DNA of 64,000 nt from an uncultured Pelagibacteraceae bacterium (GTDB lineage Bacteria > Pseudomonadota > Alphaproteobacteria > Pelagibacterales > Pelagibacteraceae), in the NCBI GenBank assembly GCA_902624075.1, contig CACNWC010000002.1, positions 61,088-125,087 on the forward strand, in the 5' to 3' direction. Shown here one piece after another: positions 9,049 to 21,728 of the stretch; the first letter of the stretch is position 1, and the number at the start of each line of letters is the position of its first letter. The notes below the pieces were generated by a model that was not told the origin of the DNA, did not search any database, and saw nothing but the letters and a program-made list of their open reading frames with translations. The position numbers were made by a program, and so were the translations under genes.

Positions 9049-10611
9049 TCATTCAAGCTCAATTGTGCTTGGTGGCTTAGATGTAATATCGTAAACTACT
9101 CTATTTATCCCTCTTATGCTATTCACAATTTTATTTGAAATCATTTGGATAAATGATTTTTTAAAATCATAAAAGTCTGCTGTCATTCCATCTTCAGAGG
9201 TTATCGCTCTCAATAAACATATATATTCATAAGTTCTATTGTCACCCATTACACCAACAGTTTTTACTGGTAGTAAAGCTGCATATGCTTGCCAAATTTT
9301 ATCATAAAGATCATTATCTTTTAGAGCTTGTATGAAATAATGATCAGCTTCTTTTAAAATTTCAATTTTCTCTTTTGTTATTATTCCAGGTATTCTTATA
9401 GCTAAACCTGGTCCTGGAAAGGGGTGTCTAAATGTGATTTCTTTACTTAAATTAAGCTCTAAGCCTAATTTTCTTACCTCATCTTTAAATAAAAATTTTA
9501 GTGGTTCAACTAACTTAAGTTTCATCTTTTTTGGCAATCCACCTACATTATGATGTGATTTTATTTTTGAAGTTTCGCTGCCAGTAACTGTTTTGCTCTC
9601 AATTATATCAGGATACAGAGTTCCTTGAGCTAAAAATTTGACATCTTTGATCTTTTTTGCGTAACGCTCAAAAATTTCTATAAATAGCCTTCCTATAATT
9701 TTTCTCTTTTTTTCTGGATTAGAAACATTTTTAAGTTCTTTTAAAAATTTTTTTTCAGCATTTACATAAATTAAATTAATTTTTAGTTTTTTTTTAAAAG
9801 TATTAATGACTTGTTTTTCCTCGTTTTTTCTTAAAAATCCTGTGTTAACAAATATACAATACAATTTTTTACCAACAGCTTTACTTAATAGTTGAGCAAC
9901 AACACTACTATCAACACCGCCAGATAATGCACAAAGAACTTTGTTTTTTTGAACTTGATTTCTAACTTTTTTTATTAATTGGACTTTTTGATTTTTAACA
10001 GTCCAATTTTTTTTTACTTTGCAAATTAAAAAAATAAAATTGCTAATGATTATTTTACCATTTTCAGTATGTGTGACTTCTGGATGAAATTGTACTCCAT
10101 AAAACTTTTTTGATTTATTCTCAATTATTGCAAATTTTGAATTTTGACTTGATGCTATAGTTTTAAAATTTTTTGGTAGTTTTGAAACTTGGTCAGCGTG
10201 ACTCATCCAAACTTTTATAGAATTTTTTTTTTTAAAAATTTTTTTAATTAAAATACTTTCTTTAATTTTAAAAAGATTTACGAGTCCAAATTCTCTATGT
10301 TTTGATTGCTTAATTCTTCCTCCATTTAATTTTGAAAGAATTTGATGTCCAAAACAAATACCCAAAATTGGTATTCCTTTTTTAATTATCTTTTTATCAA
10401 ATGAATATCTTTTGATTTCGTAAACATTTAATGGACCACCAGATAATATTATTCCTTTTGTGTGACTATCGATATTATTATTTTTTATTTGTTTATGACT
10501 TATTATTTCTGAAAAAACTCCAAGTTCCCTAATTCTTCTTGCTATTAGTTGCGTGAATTGGGAACCAAAATCTATTATTAAGATTTTGTTAAAACTTAAA
10601 TCAAGACTCAT
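9049..10611 (-). CDS. guaA: GMP synthase (glutamine-hydrolysing)
   Basis: [53 protein letters not shown]. Confidence 0.97.
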   Translation of the reverse strand: MSLDLSFNKILIIDFGSQFTQLIARRIRELGVFSEIISHKQIKNNNIDSHTKGIILSGGPLNVYEIKRYSFDKKIIKKGIPILGICFGHQILSKLNGGRIKQSKHREFGLVNLFKIKESILIKKIFKKKNSIKVWMSHADQVSKLPKNFKTIASSQNSKFAIIENKSKKFYGVQFHPEVTHTENGKIIISNFIFLICKVKKNWTVKNQKVQLIKKVRNQVQKNKVLCALSGGVDSSVVAQLLSKAVGKKLYCIFVNTGFLRKNEEKQVINTFKKKLKINLIYVNAEKKFLKELKNVSNPEKKRKIIGRLFIEIFERYAKKIKDVKFLAQGTLYPDIIESKTVTGSETSKIKSHHNVGGLPKKMKLKLVEPLKFLFKDEVRKLGLELNLSKEITFRHPFPGPGLAIRIPGIITKEKIEILKEADHYFIQALKDNDLYDKIWQAYAALLPVKTVGVMGDNRTYEYICLLRAITSEDGMTADFYDFKKSFIQMISNKIVNSIRGINRVVYDITSKPPSTIELE

Positions 10612-11041
10612 TATTTTTTGGTTCTATATTTGCCAAAGAGTCTAAAATTTTTTTATTTTCTTCGCATAAATTTTTACAAATATCACTAAATTTTTTAGAT
10701 AGATCTTTTACTTTTGAATAATTAGATTTCTCTAGCCCAATTTTCATTAGCATTAAAATAGCATCTTCATTATTTGGTTCTATTAATAATGTGGTGTTTA
10801 AATTTTTTTCTTCTTTTTTTTGATCCTCTTGATGATTATAAATTTTAGCTAAATATAAATATGAATTAGCATCTTTAGGGTTAAAAACAATATTTCTTTC
10901 GAACATAAATTTTGCATCTTCATATTTTTTATCTTGATATAATTCAAAACCTTTCTTAAAAAAATTTTCACTACCAAAAGCATTTGTAAAAAAACTTATA
11001 AGAAAGTAGATAGTTGTGAAAAGTTTTATTATTCTAGTCAT
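10601..11041 (-). CDS. TPR-repeat secreted protein
   Basis: Signal peptide; [32 protein letters not shown] motif. Confidence 0.65.
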   Translation of the reverse strand: MTRIIKLFTTIYFLISFFTNAFGSENFFKKGFELYQDKKYEDAKFMFERNIVFNPKDANSYLYLAKIYNHQEDQKKEEKNLNTTLLIEPNNEDAILMLMKIGLEKSNYSKVKDLSKKFSDICKNLCEENKKILDSLANIEPKNNES

Positions 11042-11047
11042 TAAAGT

Positions 11048-12118
11048 TTAATTCTCATTTTTAATTATATCCACATTATGAACCATACTCTCATAAAATC
11101 CAGCCTTAGTAATTTTGATAAATTTTGGTTTTTTTCTTAAATATTTAATTTGATTTGAACCAAGATATCCCATTGATGATCTTAAACCACCTATTAATTT
11201 GAAAATTACATCATCTATTTTTCCTTTATATCTAGAAAGGCCTTCAACACCTTCTGGTACATACTTTGATATATCTTTTTGTTTTGACTGAAAATATCTG
11301 TCTGCAGACCCCTTATTCATTGCTCCTACAGATCCCATTCCTCTAAAACTTTTAAACAATTCACCATTTTTTTTTATCAATTTACCTGGTGCTTCATCTG
11401 TGCCAGCAAATAATGAACCTATCATTACCGCATCTGCGCCTGCGGCAAAAGCTTTAGCTAAATCTCCAGAATATTTTATACCACCATCAGATATTAATTT
11501 AACATTTTTTACTCCTAATCCATTTCTAACATTTAAAATTGCACTAAGTTGAGGAACTCCAATACCAGCTACCAATCTAGTTGTACAAATTGATCCTGGT
11601 CCTATTCCAACTTTTATGATGTCAACTCCTAAATTATATAAAAATTTGGCTGCCTCGGCTGTAGCAATATTTCCCGCACAAAGAGCTGTTCTTTTATTTT
11701 TTTTCTTTTTAATAAATCTAATTATTTCAGAAACTTTTTTGGTATGTCCATGAGCGGTATCAACTACAATCATATCTAAATTTTCTTTTAAAACTGCTTC
11801 TGCTCTTTCAAATTCATTAGGCCCAGCACCTACAGCAGCACCAACAATTAATTTTTTGTTTTTTACTTTTTTTATTTCCTTTATTTGTTTTTTTATATCT
11901 AAATTTCTATGAATTACTCCGATACCTCCAGCTTTTGCCATCGCAATTGCCATTTTACTTTCTGTTACTGTATCCATAGCAGAAGACATTAATGGAATTT
12001 TAAGTTTTAAAAAATTAGTTAATACGATACTTGTATCAACCTCTGAAGGTAATATCTTTGAGTATTTTGGTTCTAGGGTAACATCGTCAAAGGTAAGTGC
12101 TTCTTTTATAGAAATCAT
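11048..12118 (-). CDS. guaB: IMP dehydrogenase lacking the CBS (Bateman) module
   Basis: [27 protein letters not shown], catalytic loop [20 protein letters not shown]; only 356 aa. Confidence 0.93.
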   Translation of the reverse strand: MISIKEALTFDDVTLEPKYSKILPSEVDTSIVLTNFLKLKIPLMSSAMDTVTESKMAIAMAKAGGIGVIHRNLDIKKQIKEIKKVKNKKLIVGAAVGAGPNEFERAEAVLKENLDMIVVDTAHGHTKKVSEIIRFIKKKKNKRTALCAGNIATAEAAKFLYNLGVDIIKVGIGPGSICTTRLVAGIGVPQLSAILNVRNGLGVKNVKLISDGGIKYSGDLAKAFAAGADAVMIGSLFAGTDEAPGKLIKKNGELFKSFRGMGSVGAMNKGSADRYFQSKQKDISKYVPEGVEGLSRYKGKIDDVIFKLIGGLRSSMGYLGSNQIKYLRKKPKFIKITKAGFYESMVHNVDIIKNEN

Positions 12119-12155
12119 AATCTTTTATATACGATTCCTTTTTATTTAAAAGACC

Positions 12156-12767
12156 CTATCTAATTTTTTTACAAATTATAAAACTTTCTTTAGAATCTTT
12201 TCGACTTGATTGAGGTTTAAAAACCTTTACTTCTTTAAAAATTTTTTTTCCAAGTGCGACAATTTCATTAAATGAGCTGCCCATAAAAATTTTTGATATA
12301 AAAAATCCATTTGAAAAAAGAATATCTTTTGAATAAATCATAGCTTCTTTACATAATTCACCAGTTTGGATTGAATCAAGATCTTTTATTCCCGTAGTAT
12401 TTACGGCCATGTCTGACATGACTACATCTAAACCTTTAATGAAATAATCTTTTATTTTTTTTTGAATATTTTGATTTGTAAAATCTCCTTTAATTTGAAT
12501 TGTATTTTTAATATTCTCCATGTCATTTAAATCTACAGATATTAGCTTACCATTTTTAATAACTTTTGATGCATATTGTGACCAACTTCCTGGAGCTGCA
12601 CCTATATCTAAAATAAACATTCCCTCTTTAAAAATTTTAAATTTTTTATCTATTTCTATTAATTTATAGACTGATCTTGCTCTGTAACCATCAATCTTTG
12701 ATTGCCTAACATAAATATCTCTTCGTTGTTTATTAATCCAATTTTTTGAAATTTTATTTTTTTTCAA
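12156..12767 (-). CDS. rlmE: 23S rRNA (uridine-2'-O-)methyltransferase (RrmJ/FtsJ)
   Basis: RARSVYKLIEIDKKFKIF, ILDIGAAPGSWSQYA, DVVMSDMAVNTTG. Confidence 0.93.
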   Translation of the reverse strand: MKKNKISKNWINKQRRDIYVRQSKIDGYRARSVYKLIEIDKKFKIFKEGMFILDIGAAPGSWSQYASKVIKNGKLISVDLNDMENIKNTIQIKGDFTNQNIQKKIKDYFIKGLDVVMSDMAVNTTGIKDLDSIQTGELCKEAMIYSKDILFSNGFFISKIFMGSSFNEIVALGKKIFKEVKVFKPQSSRKDSKESFIICKKIR

Positions 12768-13679
12768 TTAATTATTATATCTTAAACTTTTTAAGATTTT
12801 TTTACCGCTCAAGGTTTCAATTTCAATTTTAATACTTTTGTCAACTCTCATATCTTTGCCCTCTTTCCAAATTCCAGCTGCAAGATGCATAATTCCAATT
12901 TTATAATTTGGCAAATATGGTTCGACAAAAATATTTCTACTCTCATCATATTTTGGAAGTAAATTGCTAGTGATCCAATTAAAACTTAAAGGCAAAAACT
13001 CAGTTTCTAAATTATTAATATAAACTGCCATATTAATTGCCAGACCTTCTGAACCAAAAATATTTCCAGCTTTAAGTGTTTGTTCTAAATTTTTTTGCCA
13101 AATTTTCCATCCAGGTGAATTTTTATGAAGAGAAAATACACCAATATTTATATGCGGAGCAAATGCTAATTTTCTAGCCTTATCATAAGGTATTTTTGAT
13201 TTGACTGCGTGTTTGAAATTTTGTGACTTAATTATTGCTAATTTACCAAATAACCAATTTACCTTAGATGTAATTTTATATCCTGGACCAATTGTTTGGG
13301 TGATACCTAGCCTTCCATTGTCACAAGCTTTAAAATAATGCTCAATACAATCCCAATCGTTAACCCAAGCATCACAATCTATCCATAAATATTTTTCATA
13401 ATTAGGAAAGTATTTTGGCAAAAATGCTCTGGAGACTTGGCTCTTTAACCATTCTTGATCTTTGACTTTATAGCCAGGAACTTCTATGTCCCATTCTGCA
13501 GATTTTATCTCATCTATTTTATTTGAAATTTTTTTTTTTTGTTCTTCTGTTAATCCAGCATCTAAAATACAAATGGCAACGCTTTCACTTTCATGAAACT
13601 TTTTTATAGAATCAATTAATTCCTCTAGTAATGGAAAATAGTTAGCATCAGCTAAAGATACAATTACATTTTTTTTCAT
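12768..13679 (-). CDS. Glycosyltransferase-like protein (family 8-like)
   Basis: VIVSLADANYFPLLEELIDSI, KYLWIDCDAWVND (DxD-like). Confidence 0.6.
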   Translation of the reverse strand: MKKNVIVSLADANYFPLLEELIDSIKKFHESESVAICILDAGLTEEQKKKISNKIDEIKSAEWDIEVPGYKVKDQEWLKSQVSRAFLPKYFPNYEKYLWIDCDAWVNDWDCIEHYFKACDNGRLGITQTIGPGYKITSKVNWLFGKLAIIKSQNFKHAVKSKIPYDKARKLAFAPHINIGVFSLHKNSPGWKIWQKNLEQTLKAGNIFGSEGLAINMAVYINNLETEFLPLSFNWITSNLLPKYDESRNIFVEPYLPNYKIGIMHLAAGIWKEGKDMRVDKSIKIEIETLSGKKILKSLRYNN

Positions 13680-14482
13680 TAAAGTTCGTCTTCAAGGTCA
13701 TCATCCTCTTGAATTTTGTCATTTTCATGATTTTTTTTAATCTTTTGGTAATGGATAAAACTAATTGGTAATAAAAATAAATATATTATTGAACTAATTG
13801 CAATAACATTAAATGTATAAATAAGCAAAAGTCCAAAAAATAAGACGATGCTGAATAACAAAAATATAGTTGTTTTTCTCGGTATTACAATTTTTTTAAA
13901 AGAATAACTTGGAAATTTGCTAATCAATAAAAAAGAAGTCACAATAAAAAATGATGGAACAATTAAATCATAATTTAATTTTACTAAATTAAATCCACTT
14001 AAGCTAATAATTAAAGGTGTTAAAACTAAAATTGCCCCAGCTGGTGATGGAACTCCTTCAAAAAAATTGTCTTTCCAGGATGGTTCTTGATTTGAATTAA
14101 TATTAAACCTAGCTAATCTTAAAGCTACACAAATCACATAAATTAAACAAAGTAACCAACCGAACCTTCCTAAGGAGTTTAACTTCCAAAAATACATAAT
14201 AAAGGCTGGAGCAACTCCAAAACTTATCATATCTGTGAGTGAGTCTAATTCTTTACCTACCTTAGATGTTCCTTTAATTAGTCTGGCAATTCTGCCATCT
14301 AATCCATCAATTAATGCTGCAAAAATTATTGCTATAATTGCGAATTCAAATCTTTCATCTAAAGCAAATCTAATTGAAGTTAGTCCAATACATACACCAA
14401 TCAAAGTAAGCATATTGGGCAAAATAATTCTTGCACTTTTTTTATCAGTTACAATTTTGAAATTTTTTTTTTGAGGTTCCAT
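13679..14482 (-). CDS. pssA: CDP-diacylglycerol--serine O-phosphatidyltransferase
   Basis: CDP-alcohol transferase motif DGLDGRIARLIKGTSKVGKELDSLTDMISFGVAP. Confidence 0.95.
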   Translation of the reverse strand: MEPQKKNFKIVTDKKSARIILPNMLTLIGVCIGLTSIRFALDERFEFAIIAIIFAALIDGLDGRIARLIKGTSKVGKELDSLTDMISFGVAPAFIMYFWKLNSLGRFGWLLCLIYVICVALRLARFNINSNQEPSWKDNFFEGVPSPAGAILVLTPLIISLSGFNLVKLNYDLIVPSFFIVTSFLLISKFPSYSFKKIVIPRKTTIFLLFSIVLFFGLLLIYTFNVIAISSIIYLFLLPISFIHYQKIKKNHENDKIQEDDDLEDEL

Positions 14483-15129
14483 TATTTTTTAGCTAATAAA
14501 GTTTCCCCAGCAATAGCTGTTTGGCCGATCTTGACTAAAGGTTCAAAGTTTTCATAATAAACATCAGCTCTACTTCCAAATCTTATCATTCCTATTCGGT
14601 CGCCTTGGTTTAATTCTTGGTCTTTATTTGACTCACAAACAATTCTACGAGCAACTAAGCCAGCTATTTGCACAACTATAATATTATTATTTTGTTGATC
14701 TTTTATTTTATAATAATTTCTCTCGTTATCTTCGCTTGCTTTATCCAATGAAGCATTTAAAAATTTTCCTGGCTTATACAAAATTTCTTCAACTTTTCCT
14801 TTACATGGACTTCTATTTACATGGCAGTCAAAAACATTCATAAAAATACTAATCTTCTTAAAACTCTTATTTTCTAGCCCAAGTTCTTTTGGACCACTTG
14901 TCTCTTCAACTTTAATAATTTCTCCATCGGCAGGACTAACAAGGTAATTGTCATCATTAATAATTATTCTTTCTGGATCTCTAAAGAAATAATAAACCCA
15001 AATAGTTAAAACTAAGCCTACTAATCCTAAGAAGTTGCTAAAAGTATAAAAAATTATAGTTATTAAGCCTGCAATAATCAAAAATTTATAACCTTCAGCG
15101 TGTATCTTCGGAAATATTTTATTAAACAT
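14482..15129 (-). CDS. psd: Phosphatidylserine decarboxylase (short form)
   Basis: VSPADGEI, IFMNVFDCHVNRSPCKG, GMIRFGSRADVYY; next to pssA. Confidence 0.93.
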   Translation of the reverse strand: MFNKIFPKIHAEGYKFLIIAGLITIIFYTFSNFLGLVGLVLTIWVYYFFRDPERIIINDDNYLVSPADGEIIKVEETSGPKELGLENKSFKKISIFMNVFDCHVNRSPCKGKVEEILYKPGKFLNASLDKASEDNERNYYKIKDQQNNNIIVVQIAGLVARRIVCESNKDQELNQGDRIGMIRFGSRADVYYENFEPLVKIGQTAIAGETLLAKK

Positions 15130-15206
15130 ATTCTTCCATTTGATAATTTGTCATTAATATGTATATAAAATCGCGAAATTCAATTAATAAGATTAAATAA
15201 TAATAA

Positions 15207-16421
15207 GTGAGCAAAATTACCGTAAAAAACCCAGTCGTTGAGTTGGATGGTGACGAAATGACCAGAATAATTTGGGAATTTATCAAAAAAAAATTAATTC
15301 TTCCCTATCTAGATCTTGGTATCGAATACTACGATTTAGGAATGAAAAATAGAGATAATACTGATGATCAAGTTACAATTGACTCAGCTAATGCTATTAA
15401 AAAAATTGGAGTGGGTATTAAATGTGCAACAATTACTCCTGATGAATCGCGTGTAGAGGAATTTAAATTAAAAAAAATGTGGAGATCTCCCAACGGAACT
15501 ATAAGAAATATTATTGGTGGTACAGTTTTTAGAGAACCAATACTTTGTTCAAATATACCAAAATTAGTTCCTTCGTGGTCAGATCCTGTGGTAATTGGAA
15601 GACATGCATTCGGAGATCAGTATAGAGCAACAGATTTTAAAGTACCAGGGAAAGGTATAATGGAAATAAAATGGACTTCTGAAGATGGTAAAAAAGAAAT
15701 TAAACATGAGGTTTTTAATTTTTCAGGACCAGGCGTAGCTCTTTCAATGTATAATTTAGATAAATCTATTGAGGATTTTGCCAGATCTTGTTTCAGTTAT
15801 GGATTAATTAAAAAGTGGCCAGTTTATCTTTCTACTAAAAATACTATTCTTAAAAAATATGATGGAAGATTTAAAGATATTTTTGAAGATATATTTAATA
15901 AAGAATTTAAGAAAAAATTTGAAGAGTCAAACATAACCTATGAGCATAGATTAATTGATGATATGGTTGCTTGTGCAATGAAATGGAGTGGAAAATATAT
16001 TTGGGCGTGTAAAAATTATGATGGAGATGTTCAATCGGATACTATGGCTCAAGGTTATGGATCATTAGGTTTAATGACTAGTACTTTATTAACACCTGAT
16101 GGAAAAATAATGGAAGCAGAAGCTGCCCATGGAACTGTGACTAGACATTATAGAATGCATCAACAGGGTAAAGAAACATCTACAAACCCGATAGCCTCAA
16201 TTTTTGCCTGGACAAGAGGGTTGGCTCATAGAGGAAAATTAGATGGAAATAATGAGCTTATAAAATTTTCAAATGTTATTGAAAAAGTTTGTATTGAGTG
16301 TGTAGAAAGTGGATCTATGACTAAAGATCTTGCAATATTAGTTGGTCCTTCAAGTAAATATTTAACAACTAATCAGTTTTTAGATGTAATAGATCAAAAT
16401 TTGAAAAAGAAATTAAATTAA
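15207..16421 (+). CDS. icd: NADP-dependent isocitrate dehydrogenase (eukaryotic-like type)
   Basis: [54 protein letters not shown] start. Confidence 0.95.
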   Translation: MSKITVKNPVVELDGDEMTRIIWEFIKKKLILPYLDLGIEYYDLGMKNRDNTDDQVTIDSANAIKKIGVGIKCATITPDESRVEEFKLKKMWRSPNGTIRNIIGGTVFREPILCSNIPKLVPSWSDPVVIGRHAFGDQYRATDFKVPGKGIMEIKWTSEDGKKEIKHEVFNFSGPGVALSMYNLDKSIEDFARSCFSYGLIKKWPVYLSTKNTILKKYDGRFKDIFEDIFNKEFKKKFEESNITYEHRLIDDMVACAMKWSGKYIWACKNYDGDVQSDTMAQGYGSLGLMTSTLLTPDGKIMEAEAAHGTVTRHYRMHQQGKETSTNPIASIFAWTRGLAHRGKLDGNNELIKFSNVIEKVCIECVESGSMTKDLAILVGPSSKYLTTNQFLDVIDQNLKKKLN

Positions 16422-19079
16422 AGACTTAATTTTTTCAAATGCTTTATCAATTTTACTCTTATCTTGACCCCCTGCTTGAGCAAAATCTTTTCTGCCACCA
16501 CCGCCTTTGCCACCAATAATTTCTGAACCTAATTTTACAAATTTTACAGCATCATATTTATTGACTAACTTTTTAGTAATTCCAATTGCCAGACCAACCT
16601 TGTCTTCACTGCTTGCAAAAACTATTACAATACCATCGCCTAATTCTTTTTTACCATTATCCACTAATTTTCTTAAATCTTTTGGAGGTAAATCTTGTAC
16701 TTTTTGAAATCTAACTTTAATATTATTAATCTTTTCGTCTTTAATTATATTTTTTGTTTTATCTTGAAGAACTAAACTAACATTAAGTTGTTCTAGTTGT
16801 CTTGTAAGATTTTTTATGATTTCTTTAAGATCTTTGTTATCAACGTTTGGTTTACCTCCAAGTTTAATAATTTGAGATGACAGTCCTTTAATAATTTCTT
16901 CATCTTTTTGAGCAGATAAAGTTGATAATTTTTCTTTATTCTTAATAAAATCCTCAAGCTGTTTATCTCTAAGAGCTTCAACTCTTCTAACACCTGCAGC
17001 AATAGATGATTGGCTCACAATTTTAAATTTTCCAATTTCACCCGTATTTTTAACATGCGTTCCTCCACACAATTCTGTAGAAAAATAAGCTGCTTTTTCT
17101 TTACCCATAGATACAACACGAACTTCTTCTCCGTATTTTTCTCCAAAGAAAGCAAGTGCGCCTTTTTCTATGGCTGCTTTTGGTGTCATAATTCTTGTTG
17201 TTACTTCTGAACTATTTGAAACAAATTCGTTAACTAATTTATCAATAGTCTCTAACTCTTCATTAGTAATTGGTTTCATGTGACTAAAGTCAAATCTTAA
17301 CCTGTCTGGAGCAACTAATGATCCTTTTTGCATAACATGTTTGCCTAAGGTTCTTCTCAATGATTCATGGAGTAAGTGTGTAGCAGAATGATAAGCTTTT
17401 AAATTATCTCTTCTCTCCACATCTATTTTCATTTCTATTACGTCATTGATTTTTATTTCTCCAGTTTTCACAGATCCGTAATGAACAAACAAGTCTCCAA
17501 GTTTTTTTTGCGTATCCTCTACCTCAAAAACAGAGTTACCAGAAACGATTTTTCCTTTATCTCCAAGTTGCCCTCCAGATTCTCCATAAAATGGGGTTTG
17601 ATTTGTAATGATCATTCCCTCTTCACCAGTAGATAGAGATTTTGTCTCTTTGTTGTTTTTAATTAGATTTAATACAACGCCTCCAGATTGATTAGATTCA
17701 TAGCCTAAAAATTCTGTTGGGCCAGTTTTATCCTTTACTGAAAACCAAATTGCTTCTTCAGAACTATCTCCAGAACCTTTCCAGTTCTTTTTTGCAAGTT
17801 CTTTACTTTTTTTCATCAATTCATCGAATTTCTTATGATCAACCTTCAATGATTTATTTTTTAAAATGTCCTCTGTAAGATCTAATGGAAAACCGTAAGT
17901 GTCATATAATTTGAATGCCACATCGCCAGGTAAAACTTTGTCTATTTTTGAAATTTCATCATTTAAAATTTTTATACCTCTATCAAGTAAAACTAAAAAT
18001 TTTTCTTCCTCCATTCTTAAAGTTTCTTTAATTAAAGACTGTGACCTCTCAAGCTCTGGATAATTACCTGACATTTCATTTTTTAATGAGTCAAAAATTT
18101 TGTAAAAAATTGGTTCCTTGGATCCTAACAGATGAGAGTGTCTCATTCCCCTTCTCATAATTCTTCTTAAGACATACCCACGGCCTTCATTTGAAGGTAG
18201 AACACCTTCCGCTAAAAGAAACGAACTTGCTCTTAAGTGATCAGCAATCACCCTAAAACTTGATATATTATTTTCTGCTTGTTTGACTTTTGTTGCCTCA
18301 GATATTGAACTTATTAATTTCTTAAAATGATCGGTTTGATAATTATCGTGAGTACCTTGTAAAAGAGCTGCAATTCTCTCTAATCCCATGCCTGTATCAA
18401 CAGATGGTTTGGGTAAATCTATTCTTCTATCTTTTGAAACCTGCTCATACTGCATAAAGACTAAATTCCAAATTTCAATAAAACGATCTCCATCTTGGTC
18501 TTTCGTGCCTGGCAATCCACCTTTTAAATGATCACCATGATCATAAAATATTTCTGAGCAAGGACCGCAGGGACCAGTTTCACCCATCGACCAAAAGTTG
18601 TCTGATGTTGCAATTCTAATTATTCTATCATCATTAAATCCTGCTATTTTCTTCCAGAAATTAAAAGCTTCTTCATCTTCGTGAAAAACGGTTACATAAA
18701 GCCTATTTTTATCTAAACTAAAATCTTTGGTGATTAAATTCCATGCAAGTTCAATACCTCTTTCTTTAAAGTAGTCTCCAAAAGAAAAATTTCCCAACAT
18801 TTCAAAAAAAGTGTGGTGTCTTGGTGTATAACCAACATTTTCTAAGTCATTATGTTTCCCACCTGCTCTAACACATTTTTGTGAAGTAGTAGCCCTTTGA
18901 TAATCTCTTTTTTCAAGACCAGTGAATACATTTTTAAATTGAACCATTCCAGAATTGGCAAACATTAATGTTGGATCATTATTTGGGACTAAATTGCTAG
19001 ACTCAACAATCTTATGATCATTTTTCTCAAAGTATTTAAGGAATGTATTTCTTATCTCATTTAATGATTTGTCCGCCAT
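16413..19079 (-). CDS. alaS: Alanyl-tRNA synthetase
   Basis: 888 aa, [55 protein letters not shown]. Confidence 0.98.
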   Translation of the reverse strand: MADKSLNEIRNTFLKYFEKNDHKIVESSNLVPNNDPTLMFANSGMVQFKNVFTGLEKRDYQRATTSQKCVRAGGKHNDLENVGYTPRHHTFFEMLGNFSFGDYFKERGIELAWNLITKDFSLDKNRLYVTVFHEDEEAFNFWKKIAGFNDDRIIRIATSDNFWSMGETGPCGPCSEIFYDHGDHLKGGLPGTKDQDGDRFIEIWNLVFMQYEQVSKDRRIDLPKPSVDTGMGLERIAALLQGTHDNYQTDHFKKLISSISEATKVKQAENNISSFRVIADHLRASSFLLAEGVLPSNEGRGYVLRRIMRRGMRHSHLLGSKEPIFYKIFDSLKNEMSGNYPELERSQSLIKETLRMEEEKFLVLLDRGIKILNDEISKIDKVLPGDVAFKLYDTYGFPLDLTEDILKNKSLKVDHKKFDELMKKSKELAKKNWKGSGDSSEEAIWFSVKDKTGPTEFLGYESNQSGGVVLNLIKNNKETKSLSTGEEGMIITNQTPFYGESGGQLGDKGKIVSGNSVFEVEDTQKKLGDLFVHYGSVKTGEIKINDVIEMKIDVERRDNLKAYHSATHLLHESLRRTLGKHVMQKGSLVAPDRLRFDFSHMKPITNEELETIDKLVNEFVSNSSEVTTRIMTPKAAIEKGALAFFGEKYGEEVRVVSMGKEKAAYFSTELCGGTHVKNTGEIGKFKIVSQSSIAAGVRRVEALRDKQLEDFIKNKEKLSTLSAQKDEEIIKGLSSQIIKLGGKPNVDNKDLKEIIKNLTRQLEQLNVSLVLQDKTKNIIKDEKINNIKVRFQKVQDLPPKDLRKLVDNGKKELGDGIVIVFASSEDKVGLAIGITKKLVNKYDAVKFVKLGSEIIGGKGGGGRKDFAQAGGQDKSKIDKAFEKIKSLI

Positions 19080-19129
19080 ATTTTTAAAATACAGCTTTTT
19101 TTTTCTATGTCTAGATAACGATAAGGGGG

Positions 19130-19154
19130 AAAGGCGCTTATAATAAGCGCCTTT
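19130..19154 (-). terminator. Hairpin downstream of recA (probable terminator)
   Basis: AAAGGCGCTTA-TAA-TAAGCGCCTTT perfect 11-bp stem in the recA-alaS gap; no long U-tract on the recA strand. Confidence 0.65.
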
Positions 19155-19178
19155 ATAATTTAAAGATGACCTTTAATT

Positions 19179-20327
19179 TTAGTTCTTTTTAGGAGAAGTA
19201 GCTTCTTTATTAGCTTCTTCTTTTTCAGCTACTTTCTTCTCTTTTTCAATCTTTTCAGGACTTAATGGATTTCCCTCAATTTTTTTTGAAATCACACCTG
19301 CTTTTTCCCTAATTGCCATTTCAATTTCTGCAGCAACTTGTGGATTTTGAGCTAAATAGACTTTAGCATTTTCTCTACCTTGTCCTATTTTCTCTCCTTT
19401 GTAAGCGTACCATGCTCCTGATTTTTCAATAATATCGGCCTTAGCTCCTAGATCTACTAACTCACCCATTTTGCTAATTCCTTTTCCATACATTAAATCA
19501 AACTCAACAACTTTGAATGGTGGTGCAACTTTATTCTTAACTACTTTCACTCTTGTAGAGTTACCAATAATTTCATCTTTATCTTTTATGGCACCAATTC
19601 TTCTAATGTCCATTCTTACAGATGAATAAAACTTAAGTGCATTTCCACCTGATGTTGTTTCAGGACTTCCAAACATAACTCCAATTTTCATTCTGATTTG
19701 GTTAATGAAAATCATCATTGTGTTTGTATTTGAAATTGAACCAGTTAATTTTCTTAAAGCCTGACTCATTAAACGTGATTGAAGACCAACATGATGATCG
19801 CCCATCTCACCTTCAATTTCAGCTTTTGGAGTTAGAGCTGCAACAGAGTCAATTACGATAACTGAAATAGAGCCTGATTTTACTAGCGTATCAGCGATTT
19901 CTAAAGCTTGCTCACCAGCATCTGGTTGTGAAATTAAAAGCTCTTCAGTATTTACTCCTAGTTTTTTTGCATAAACTGGGTCTAAAGCATGTTCTGCATC
20001 AACGAATGCACAAATTCCACCGGCCTTTTGAGCTTCAGCAACAACTTGTAAAGCTAATGTTGTTTTTCCAGAAGACTCTGGGCCATAAACTTCTATAATC
20101 CTTCCTTTAGGTAATCCACCTATTCCTAAAGCCAAATCTAAGCTTAATGAACCTGTAGATATCGACTCGATATCCATAGCTCTTTTTTCGCCAAGCTTCA
20201 TTACTGAACCTTTACCGAAATTATCAGTAATTTGGCTAATAGCAGCTTCTAAAGCCTTATTTTTCTCTTTGTTGTCCAATTCTTGATCTTTTGTAGATTT
20301 CACTACTTTTAAGTTATTTTTAGTCAT
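19179..20327 (-). CDS. recA: Recombinase A
   Basis: [48 protein letters not shown]; start at 20327 (MTKNNLK) rather than ORF start 20381. Confidence 0.98.
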   Translation of the reverse strand: MTKNNLKVVKSTKDQELDNKEKNKALEAAISQITDNFGKGSVMKLGEKRAMDIESISTGSLSLDLALGIGGLPKGRIIEVYGPESSGKTTLALQVVAEAQKAGGICAFVDAEHALDPVYAKKLGVNTEELLISQPDAGEQALEIADTLVKSGSISVIVIDSVAALTPKAEIEGEMGDHHVGLQSRLMSQALRKLTGSISNTNTMMIFINQIRMKIGVMFGSPETTSGGNALKFYSSVRMDIRRIGAIKDKDEIIGNSTRVKVVKNKVAPPFKVVEFDLMYGKGISKMGELVDLGAKADIIEKSGAWYAYKGEKIGQGRENAKVYLAQNPQVAAEIEMAIREKAGVISKKIEGNPLSPEKIEKEKKVAEKEEANKEATSPKKN

Positions 20328-20375
20328 TTTTACCTCTTTTTTTAATTTTTTTAGTACTCGAATCGTAAAATAAAT

Positions 20376-20391
20376 GTACACATTTTGTTCT
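20376..20391 (+). promoter_or_regulatory. Candidate SOS/LexA-type operator upstream of recA
   Basis: GTACACATTTTGTTCT: one mismatch to alphaproteobacterial GTTC-N7-GTTC; closely similar to the site upstream of umuD. Confidence 0.5.
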
Positions 20392-20432
20392 CATTAGCAA
20401 GAATAATTTATTAAAGCTAAAAAAAACCCAAA

Positions 20433-21728
20433 TTACCTAATTTTTAGATATTCACTATTAAGCAAACCAATTGATTTTAAAAGGTTAAACTGAGAGAGAA
20501 CATAGTTTCTCTCAGAATCAGCAAGAGAAATTTGGGCATTTAATAATAAAGAATTAGACTGAATTACCTCCAATGTTGTTCGGTCAGATCCACTATTATA
20601 TTCAGCTACTATTCCCTCATTTGCTATTTCTGCTGCATTTACTTGTGCTCTAACAGAATTTAGTAGACTTTTATTTGATTGATAGTTCGACCAAGCACTA
20701 GCTACATCAGTTTGATTTTTTGTGACCATATTTTCAAGTAATAAATTTTTTTGCAATTCTAAACTTTGATTTTTTTTTAAGGATGCAATATTCTTTCCAC
20801 CTGAAAAAAATGGCCAAGTAATTGTTGCTTTAAGAGTATCTTTTTCTCTTTCATCATAAGTGGCATTTAAATCATTAGTTTTAGATCTATCAAATGATAA
20901 TGTGGCGGATGGTGCTAAATCAGCTTTTGCACTTGTTGTATCTTTTTTTGATTGTTCATATTCTAATTGAGCTATTAATAAGTCTGGATTATTTCTTTTA
21001 GAAATTTCGATTGCAGAATTTAATCCATTAGGTAATTCCACTTCTATTATAGATGATTTATCCAATAATTCTGGATCTCCTAATTTTCCAATTACATTTT
21101 CATAATTTAGTTTGCTGGTCAAAAAATCATTTTCAGCTTGTATCAATTTTGCTTGAGCACCTGCCAATGAAGACTCTGATTGAGCAACATCTGAAAGTGA
21201 TATATTTCCTCTTTCAAGCCTAATTCTATCTGTTTCAACTTGACGATCTAATAAATTTACATTGGATCTATTAATCTTAAGTTTTTCACTAGCTGAAACT
21301 AATCCTGTATAAGCCTGAATTGATTTATATAAAATATCTTGTTCTTTTTTAAGAAGTTTTGTTTTAGCTAAATTTATTCCAATTTTACTTTTTGCTAATT
21401 CTGCACCTCTGCTAAAATCTATAAGTGTTTGTGTGATTGTAATCGATTTGACCGTTGGATCTACATTGGTTATTGATGCATTAGATCCATCACGATTAGT
21501 TAACTTATCAGTTTCCTCTTCGCTTTGACTACCACTTAAAGTTACCGTTGGAAGATAAGAACTTTTTGAAATATTTAATTCTTGTTCTGAAATATTTAAA
21601 CTTTCTCTTTCTGCATTAAGTTCTGGATTATTCTTATAAGATTTTTTTAACGCGCTTATAAACGTCTCAGCATTCACATAAGTAGATAAAAGTAAATTAC
21701 TTACAATTATTAAAAAAAAAATTTTCAT
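20433..21728 (-). CDS. TolC family outer membrane efflux protein
   Basis: Signal peptide; coiled-coil OEP pattern, SYLPTVTLSGSQ, LERGNISLSDVAQSESSLAGAQAKLIQAENDF. Confidence 0.88.
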   Translation of the reverse strand: MKIFFLIIVSNLLLSTYVNAETFISALKKSYKNNPELNAERESLNISEQELNISKSSYLPTVTLSGSQSEEETDKLTNRDGSNASITNVDPTVKSITITQTLIDFSRGAELAKSKIGINLAKTKLLKKEQDILYKSIQAYTGLVSASEKLKINRSNVNLLDRQVETDRIRLERGNISLSDVAQSESSLAGAQAKLIQAENDFLTSKLNYENVIGKLGDPELLDKSSIIEVELPNGLNSAIEISKRNNPDLLIAQLEYEQSKKDTTSAKADLAPSATLSFDRSKTNDLNATYDEREKDTLKATITWPFFSGGKNIASLKKNQSLELQKNLLLENMVTKNQTDVASAWSNYQSNKSLLNSVRAQVNAAEIANEGIVAEYNSGSDRTTLEVIQSNSLLLNAQISLADSERNYVLSQFNLLKSIGLLNSEYLKIR

